A stretch of 45,869 bases of DNA, from assembly GCA_027451905.1 (NCBI GenBank), contig DAIDHV010000011.1, positions 1 to 45,869 on the forward strand, written 5' to 3'. The DNA comes from Armatimonadota bacterium (GTDB taxonomy: Bacteria > Armatimonadota > Fimbriimonadia > Fimbriimonadales > Fimbriimonadaceae). Positions 41,145 through 45,869 of this stretch are shown here, one piece after another; position 1 is the stretch's first letter; each line of letters begins with the position of its first letter. The notes under the pieces were generated by a model. It was not told the DNA's origin. It was given only the letters and a program-made list of their open reading frames with translations, and did no database searches. Position numbers and translations under genes: made by a program.

Positions 41145-42160
41145 ACTTCAAACTTCGACCGGAAATTGGAATTGATCTAGGCACCGCCAATATCCTAGTC
41201 TACAGGCGAGGTAAGGGCATTGTCCTTAATGAGCCCACCGTAATGGCGATCAATTCTCAAAATAAAAAGCCACTTGCCCTTGGCAATGAGGCAAGGGAAA
41301 TGATCGGACGAACGCCCGGCTATATCACGGCAATCAAACCCTTAAGAGACGGAGTTATTGCCGATTACACGACGACGCTGAAGATGATGCAAATCATCAT
41401 CGAAAAGGTTATAGGTGGTCGGTTTGGATTCAAGCCAATTGTCTTAGTTTGCATTCCCAGCGGCGTGACCAATGTCGAAAAAAGAGCAGTCATGATGGCT
41501 GCCAAAGAGGCGGGAGCTCATCAAGCCTTTGTGATTGAAGAGCCAATGGCAGCCGCGATCGGGGCGGGCCTTCCAATTGCTCAGCCAGGAGGAAACATGG
41601 TTGTTGATATTGGTGGCGGAACTTCGGATGTCGCCGTCATTTCGCTAGGCGGAATCGTCGTCAGTGAATCCATCAGGATCGGCGGAAATAAATTAGACGA
41701 AGCTATCATGCGTCACGTCAAAAACACTTATAATTTGCTGATTGGGGAAACAACTGCCGAGGAAGTCAAAATCAGAATTGGATCGGCTCATAAACTTCAG
41801 CAGGAAATGAAAATGGAGGTCAGAGGCAGAGACGTGGTGCAAAGCATGCCTCGGACCGTCACAGTAACCAGCGAAGAAATCAGAGAAGCCCTTAGTGACC
41901 CTATCAAGCAAATCTGCCAAAAGGTTTGCATGGTTTTAGAGCGCACGCCTCCCGAGCTGGCCAGTGACGTCATTGAGCGGGGAATCACCCTCACCGGAGG
42001 AGGAGCCCTGCTGCGGGGATTAGACAAGCTCCTCGAATCCGCAACCGAAATCCCGGTCAGAGTTGCCGACAACGCGCTAAACTGTGTTGCAATTGGTACC
42101 GGAAAGGCACTCGAAGAAATGGATACAATTCGGTCTAGCGGTGCGGTAACAACGTTTTAG
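41138..42160 (+). CDS. mreB: rod-shape-determining protein MreB, probable ATT start
   Basis: The actin-like MreB forms filaments that direct wall synthesis. An open frame from ATG 41243 lacks the N-terminal phosphate-1 loop, yet the same frame upstream encodes IGIDLGTANILVYRRGKGIVLNEP, which is indispensable. Between the in-frame TAG at 41105 and 41243 there is no ATG, GTG or TTG. The best start is ATT at 41138, giving MLNFKLRPEIGIDLGTANIL and 340 aa, the exact usual length. Other motifs are phosphate-2 DIGGGTSDVAVISLGG, EEPMAAAIGAGLP and the adenosine motif TGGGALLRGLD. It overlaps the murA stop by seven bases, so reinitiation or coupling is likely. Confidence 0.9.
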   Translation: MLNFKLRPEIGIDLGTANILVYRRGKGIVLNEPTVMAINSQNKKPLALGNEAREMIGRTPGYITAIKPLRDGVIADYTTTLKMMQIIIEKVIGGRFGFKPIVLVCIPSGVTNVEKRAVMMAAKEAGAHQAFVIEEPMAAAIGAGLPIAQPGGNMVVDIGGGTSDVAVISLGGIVVSESIRIGGNKLDEAIMRHVKNTYNLLIGETTAEEVKIRIGSAHKLQQEMKMEVRGRDVVQSMPRTVTVTSEEIREALSDPIKQICQKVCMVLERTPPELASDVIERGITLTGGGALLRGLDKLLESATEIPVRVADNALNCVAIGTGKALEEMDTIRSSGAVTTF

Positions 42161-42179
42161 TAAGGCTAAGGTAATAAAA

Positions 42180-42776
42180 ATGGTAGGAACTTTCATTTTA
42201 GGAATCACTTCGTTAGGTGCGCTTTTGCCCTTATCGGTAAGTCATGCACGTAAACTTGAATTGGTGGCTTTTCAGCCAGCCTATGCTAGGACTTTTGAAG
42301 ATACGGCTGATCTACCAATTCATGTGAAAGAGGCCAATTGGCTCTTTTCAAGTTCACTAAAGTTCATGGACCGGGCCGATGGCATCAAGCCAAGAAAGAT
42401 GACATTCTTTTCTGGCAATCCAGGGTCCAGTGTGAATCGAGTCGAGTTCCTTAATGCACTTGATAAGTTAGAGCGCTCTCAAGAAAAGTTCTATGTGATG
42501 ATTGTCCGTCGGCAATACATGGATCCTAATGTCATTGAGTTTCCCCCCGCCGAAAAGCGGATTGCAGAGAATCTGATTGTGCGCGGATTTTTGGCACCAA
42601 CTTGCCCCTTAGTGGTTGGCAGGGACGCCTCTAGTTCGAAGCCTCGAAACACGGTTTCTTTAAGCGAAGCTGGCGACTATGTAGCCTACCTGATTTCAAG
42701 ATGGGCCCAGCAGTCTCACCATTCCAGTTTGCAGTGGTCTCCGAGCCTTGAATATCTAGGCAAAAAGGGACACTAG
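42180..42776 (+). CDS. hypothetical exported protein, possible degenerate SLH-like region
   Basis: 198 aa with a hydrophobic N-terminus (MVGTFILGITSLGALLPLSVSHA), probably a signal peptide. The body contains VNRVEFLNALDKLERS, reminiscent of the VTRAEFAxLL turn of S-layer homology domains, and AEKRIAENLIVRGFLAP, reminiscent of the preceding SLH helix. The key SLH residues are not all present, so this is only a suggestion. It lies 19 bases after mreB and may be cotranscribed with it, which would fit an envelope role. No catalytic motif is visible. Confidence 0.55.
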   Translation: MVGTFILGITSLGALLPLSVSHARKLELVAFQPAYARTFEDTADLPIHVKEANWLFSSSLKFMDRADGIKPRKMTFFSGNPGSSVNRVEFLNALDKLERSQEKFYVMIVRRQYMDPNVIEFPPAEKRIAENLIVRGFLAPTCPLVVGRDASSSKPRNTVSLSEAGDYVAYLISRWAQQSHHSSLQWSPSLEYLGKKGH

Positions 42777-42881
42777 GAAACCTCACTTGAATTGTTAAGT
42801 GATCCAACCAAAAACCTTAATTTTGACAAGTAAAAATACCTGATTTTGGTGGAATTAAGCATGGATTAAGATGCGCTGTTG

Positions 42882-42905
42882 TAAACTATATTCGTCTTTG
42901 AGGAG
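42882..42905 (+). promoter_or_regulatory. -10 box and ribosome site of the PEP-CTERM gene
   Basis: GTAAACT with TAAACT at 42882-42887, then AGGAG at 42901-42905, eight bases before ATG 42914. This gene has a proper leader, unlike the leaderless candidates. Confidence 0.5.
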
Positions 42906-42913
42906 ATATATTC

Positions 42914-43567
42914 ATGAAGAAATTACTTCCTGTTGTTGTGGGCTTGGTTGCGGTGTTACAAATCGCCAGCTCCCAGGTCATCGTCACTAATCGTAATCAG
43001 TTGCTCAATAACGATTCTTTGGATTTTGCTCAGTTTGGATCCGATTTCACTTCATTGCCCAATACCTTGGATGGAACCACCCTTAATGGGAATGGAGTCC
43101 ATATTGCTTCATCTTCCGCAACGATCAACCGAGTTGATGAAGGCACTTCTTGGCACGGAAACTTTACAATAGGTGATCATTTGCTATGGTCAAAAGATAA
43201 CTATTCGGTGCTTTCTTTTGATTTTGCTAATCCCGTCTATGGGGCTGGACTGCAAATCATGAACAACCCCTATGGCAATTTCACAGCGTTTGTTTTTGCG
43301 AGAGACGCGATAGGTAATCCGATTGCCGAGTTTGCCTTAAACGGAGTCAGCAACGGCAACGAAGACGGCAGTGCTATTTTCTTGGGTGTCTATAGCGGTG
43401 CTGATAACATTAGCTCTTTAACCTATTTTGTTTCGCCGCAAACCGACCCTAACTTCACTGGGTTTGCTGTAAACGACATGACAATTCAGTCTGTCCCCGA
43501 GCCTGCTTCTTTTGTTGCCTTGGCAGTTGGGATCGTCGGATTGGTATCTAGAAAGCGTCGAAGCTAA
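42914..43567 (+). CDS. PEP-CTERM sorted exported protein
   Basis: 217 aa. A signal peptide (residues 1-20, MKKLLPVVVGLVAVLQIASS) leads a beta-rich, Asn/Gly/Ser-rich domain. The C-terminus is VPEPASFVALAVGIVGLVSRKRRS: the VPEP motif, one hydrophobic helix and a basic tail, the recognition signal of the exosortase/PEP-CTERM system. Such proteins are cleaved by exosortase and displayed at the surface, often in biofilm or exopolysaccharide contexts. The phrases FDFANPVYGAGLQIMNNPYG and FTAFVFARDAIGNPIAEF resemble a jelly-roll domain common in PEP-CTERM proteins. No exosortase gene lies in this window. Confidence 0.9.
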   Translation: MKKLLPVVVGLVAVLQIASSQVIVTNRNQLLNNDSLDFAQFGSDFTSLPNTLDGTTLNGNGVHIASSSATINRVDEGTSWHGNFTIGDHLLWSKDNYSVLSFDFANPVYGAGLQIMNNPYGNFTAFVFARDAIGNPIAEFALNGVSNGNEDGSAIFLGVYSGADNISSLTYFVSPQTDPNFTGFAVNDMTIQSVPEPASFVALAVGIVGLVSRKRRS

Positions 43568-43585
43568 GATTAGATTAGACGCAAA

Positions 43586-43620
43586 GAAAGTGGACTGAAG
43601 GTTTTTCTTCAGTCCACTTT
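43586..43620. terminator. strong rho-independent terminator after the PEP-CTERM gene
   Basis: AAAGTGGACTGAAG and CTTCAGTCCACTTT form a perfect 14-base-pair stem with a six-base loop (GTTTTT), followed by TTG. It ends the PEP-CTERM transcript. Confidence 0.9.
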
Positions 43621-43720
43621 TGTATTGATGGGCCCTCATATGGCTGGGCCTGTTTATGAAAGGCAGTTGCGCAAACCGAATTACGCTCTTGCAATTCCGG
43701 CAAGATAGTATTCTGAGCCA

Positions 43721-45814
43721 ATGAACTTTCGATCTATGCAGAGGCAATTTGTCGCGACGAGATTTGCCTTTGTTACCCTGTTAGCAAGTCAATTTTTGCT
43801 AAGCCATGCCTTTGTTGCGCAAGATATCCAAAACCGTGTCGTCAAAAACCTTGATGCCAACTGGAAATTTGGCCTTTCCAATGCACAAATACCAGCTTTG
43901 GCAAGAGCAAGTCTAAATCAAATCATTTCCGTTCCTTATACTTGGAACAGCCAAGATATCCAATCCGGAGGCAAGTACAAGACAGGAGGAGGCTGGTATG
44001 AAAAGACCGTTGAAGTTACTTCAGAAGAGCTAGGCTCTCGGGAAGTCTTTTTGCGCTTTTTGGGAGTTTGCTCGGTTGCCAAGGTTTATGTGAATGATAG
44101 ATTCTTAGGTCAGCACAAGGGCGGATTCTCTGCCTTTTGCTTTGATGCGACGCCCTTATTGAAACCAGGCGTGAATACAATTGACGTTCGGGCCGACAAC
44201 ACCCCCAGACCAGATGTCATCCCCATCAATATGAACCTGTTTGCACTTTTTGGCGGAATCTACCGCAATGTTCAGCTCATTGAAACTCCAAAAGTGTGCG
44301 TATCACCAATAGATTGGGCTTCTCCTGGGGTCTTTGTTGATGAAAAATCAGTGACCCAAAAGCAAGCCACGCTGAGGGTGCGGGTTGATGAGCAAAATTT
44401 CACTCCTCAATTTGAACTAGCATCCTTAGTTGTCCAGGTTCTCGATGCAAAGGGCCAGGTTGTGGCCTCAAACAGCAGGCACGACGTCCTTTTTAGCGGG
44501 CCGATCCTTCAAAAATCAGTGGACATTAGGATCTTGAATCCTCACCTTTGGATGGGAAGAATCGATCCTTATCTCTATCGTCTTCATGTTTCTCTTTCTT
44601 CGAAAGCAGGTACAGATACGGTCCTCCATCAAAGGATTGGTTTGAGGCATTTCTCAATTGAGCCTGGAAAAGGCTTCTATCTCAATGGCAAACCATATCG
44701 GCTCTATGGAGTTTGCCGCCACCAAGATTTTGACCACGAAGGCAATGCTATGACCGACGCCCAGCAAATTAACGATGCCAAGATGATTTTTGACATTGGA
44801 GCAACCGCAGTTAGGCTAGCTCACTATCAGCAAGCTCAGGTCATTTATAGAGCTTTTGATAAGCTTGGGGTTGTTGTTTGGGCCGAGTCACCCTTTGTCA
44901 ATGCATCGAGTGGCAAGGAAGAGCAAAACGCCCTCCAGCAGTATAAGGAGTTGATTCTCCAGAACTTTAACCACCCTTGCATCGCCTTTTGGGGAAGCAG
45001 CAACGAGGTATACGGGAGAACTGCTCAATCTTACGTGCCAACGTTGATTAGAGAGCTGGCTCTAGAGGCCAAAGAACTCGATCCTAGCCGATTCTCGGCA
45101 GCCACTTCGGGTGCAGGGAATCCAACTGGTCCTGAAGTTGGATATGCCGACGTTCAGGGTATGAACCGATATTACGGCTGGTATTACGGCCATGTTTTCG
45201 ATCTTCAAAAGTGGTTCCAACATATGCATCAGCAGCGCCCAGGACTGGTTTTTGCTTTGACCGAATATGGGGCAGAAGCCAATATTAAGCAACAGGCCGA
45301 AGTGACTCCTCACAAAGTTAATGCTGAAGGTGCCTTTTTCCCAGAAGGCTTGCAGACTTTGATTCACGAGAAGAGCTGGATGATTATCAAAAAACACCCC
45401 GAATGCGTGGCAAGCTTTGTTTGGAATATGTTTGATTTTACGGTTCCCGGCTGGGATCGAGGCGGAATGAACGCACGCAACATGAAGGGCTTGGTGACGT
45501 ATGACCGTAAAACGAAGAAAGATGCATTTTACTGGTATCAAGCCAATTGGTCTTCAATTCCTGTTCTTCACCTTGTCGGCAGGCGGGCAAATCAGCGTAC
45601 TCACAACCAAGCTAGTGTCGAATTGTTTTCTAATGTCGGCAAGCCACGCCTTGTTGTTAATGGAGCCGCAATAAGTCTGCACAAAGGGATCAATCAATTT
45701 GATTGGGTTAGCAGTCCTGTGCAATTAAGGCAAGGAAAGAATCTTATAACTACTCAAGCCAAGCATGGTGGGAAAATCCTAAAGGATCAGATGTGGTCCG
45801 CCCCCGTAAATTGA
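43721..45814 (+). CDS. glycoside hydrolase family 2 protein (beta-galactosidase/beta-glucuronidase type)
   Basis: 697 aa with a signal peptide (about residues 1-29, cut after LSHAFVA), hence exported. The GH2 order is visible: an N-terminal sugar-binding jelly roll (ANWKFGLS through GGIYRNVQLIETP, about 40-185), an immunoglobulin-like domain (about 195-310), and the catalytic barrel from RHFSIEPGKGFYLNGKPYRLYGVCRHQD onward. The acid/base is Glu429 in FWGSSNEVYG and the nucleophile is Glu515 in LTEYGAE. AVRLAHYQQ and SFVWNMFDF are conserved barrel phrases. A short C-terminal beta domain follows. Substrate specificity is not decidable. TAGTAT lies nine bases before the ATG, with no Shine-Dalgarno site. 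Confidence 0.93.
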   Translation: MNFRSMQRQFVATRFAFVTLLASQFLLSHAFVAQDIQNRVVKNLDANWKFGLSNAQIPALARASLNQIISVPYTWNSQDIQSGGKYKTGGGWYEKTVEVTSEELGSREVFLRFLGVCSVAKVYVNDRFLGQHKGGFSAFCFDATPLLKPGVNTIDVRADNTPRPDVIPINMNLFALFGGIYRNVQLIETPKVCVSPIDWASPGVFVDEKSVTQKQATLRVRVDEQNFTPQFELASLVVQVLDAKGQVVASNSRHDVLFSGPILQKSVDIRILNPHLWMGRIDPYLYRLHVSLSSKAGTDTVLHQRIGLRHFSIEPGKGFYLNGKPYRLYGVCRHQDFDHEGNAMTDAQQINDAKMIFDIGATAVRLAHYQQAQVIYRAFDKLGVVVWAESPFVNASSGKEEQNALQQYKELILQNFNHPCIAFWGSSNEVYGRTAQSYVPTLIRELALEAKELDPSRFSAATSGAGNPTGPEVGYADVQGMNRYYGWYYGHVFDLQKWFQHMHQQRPGLVFALTEYGAEANIKQQAEVTPHKVNAEGAFFPEGLQTLIHEKSWMIIKKHPECVASFVWNMFDFTVPGWDRGGMNARNMKGLVTYDRKTKKDAFYWYQANWSSIPVLHLVGRRANQRTHNQASVELFSNVGKPRLVVNGAAISLHKGINQFDWVSSPVQLRQGKNLITTQAKHGGKILKDQMWSAPVN

Positions 45815-45869
45815 AGACATCATAACTAGAGTTCTTCTCGTCAAGAAAATACGAAGAGAAGACAATGAA

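Overview
The window looks like a chromosomal segment of a diderm bacterium, most likely Armatimonadota and close to Fimbriimonadia. That placement is inferred from gene content, not from a marker search. It rests on a PEP-CTERM protein, a protein ending in the prepilin-associated H-X9-DG motif, a large outer-membrane-barrel-like protein ending in Phe, LCP and MreB envelope genes, a Tat-exported glycosidase-like protein, and moderate GC. Many genes appear to start without a Shine-Dalgarno sequence, directly after a GTARACT-like -10 box.

Positions 1-5700 are an accessory island read on the minus strand. It holds three related fragments of Rhs C-terminal core, each followed by a different tail and, where visible, by a short gene for a small membrane protein. 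Two further degraded coding remnants are also followed by small membrane ORFs. A 94-bp direct repeat lies upstream of two Rhs tips, and a GC-rich REP-like element occurs six times inside the Rhs reading frames. This resembles an eroding polymorphic-toxin tip array.

Positions 5740-16650 hold a Tat glycosidase-like protein, a GspE/PilB-type ATPase and fumarase (minus strand), then accB-hom (plus), a repeat-rich lipoprotein (plus), and an apparent lysA - M50 protease - trpS - HAD operon (minus). A 20-bp perfect palindrome overlaps the predicted lysA promoter.

Positions 16700-25100 hold dxr-rseP, two Gfo/Idh/MocA oxidoreductases, rph-rdgB, and dusB-proline dehydrogenase (minus).

Positions 25100-31650 hold a small unknown protein, an 1181-aa predicted outer-membrane protein, an unknown 258-aa protein, and an LCP protein paired with an H-X9-DG membrane protein.

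Positions 31750-38940 hold a lone nuoB-nuoI pair, a complete BMP-family nucleoside-type ABC importer (lipoprotein, double ATPase, two permeases), and a fused tandem PTPS gene overlapping an SDR gene. The last two suggest a tetrahydropterin branch.

Positions 39000-45869 hold an HNH endonuclease behind a promoter-terminator leader, murA, mreB (which appears to start at ATT inside the murA stop), an unknown exported protein, a PEP-CTERM protein and a family 2 glycoside hydrolase. No rRNA, tRNA, CRISPR array or complete insertion sequence was recognised.
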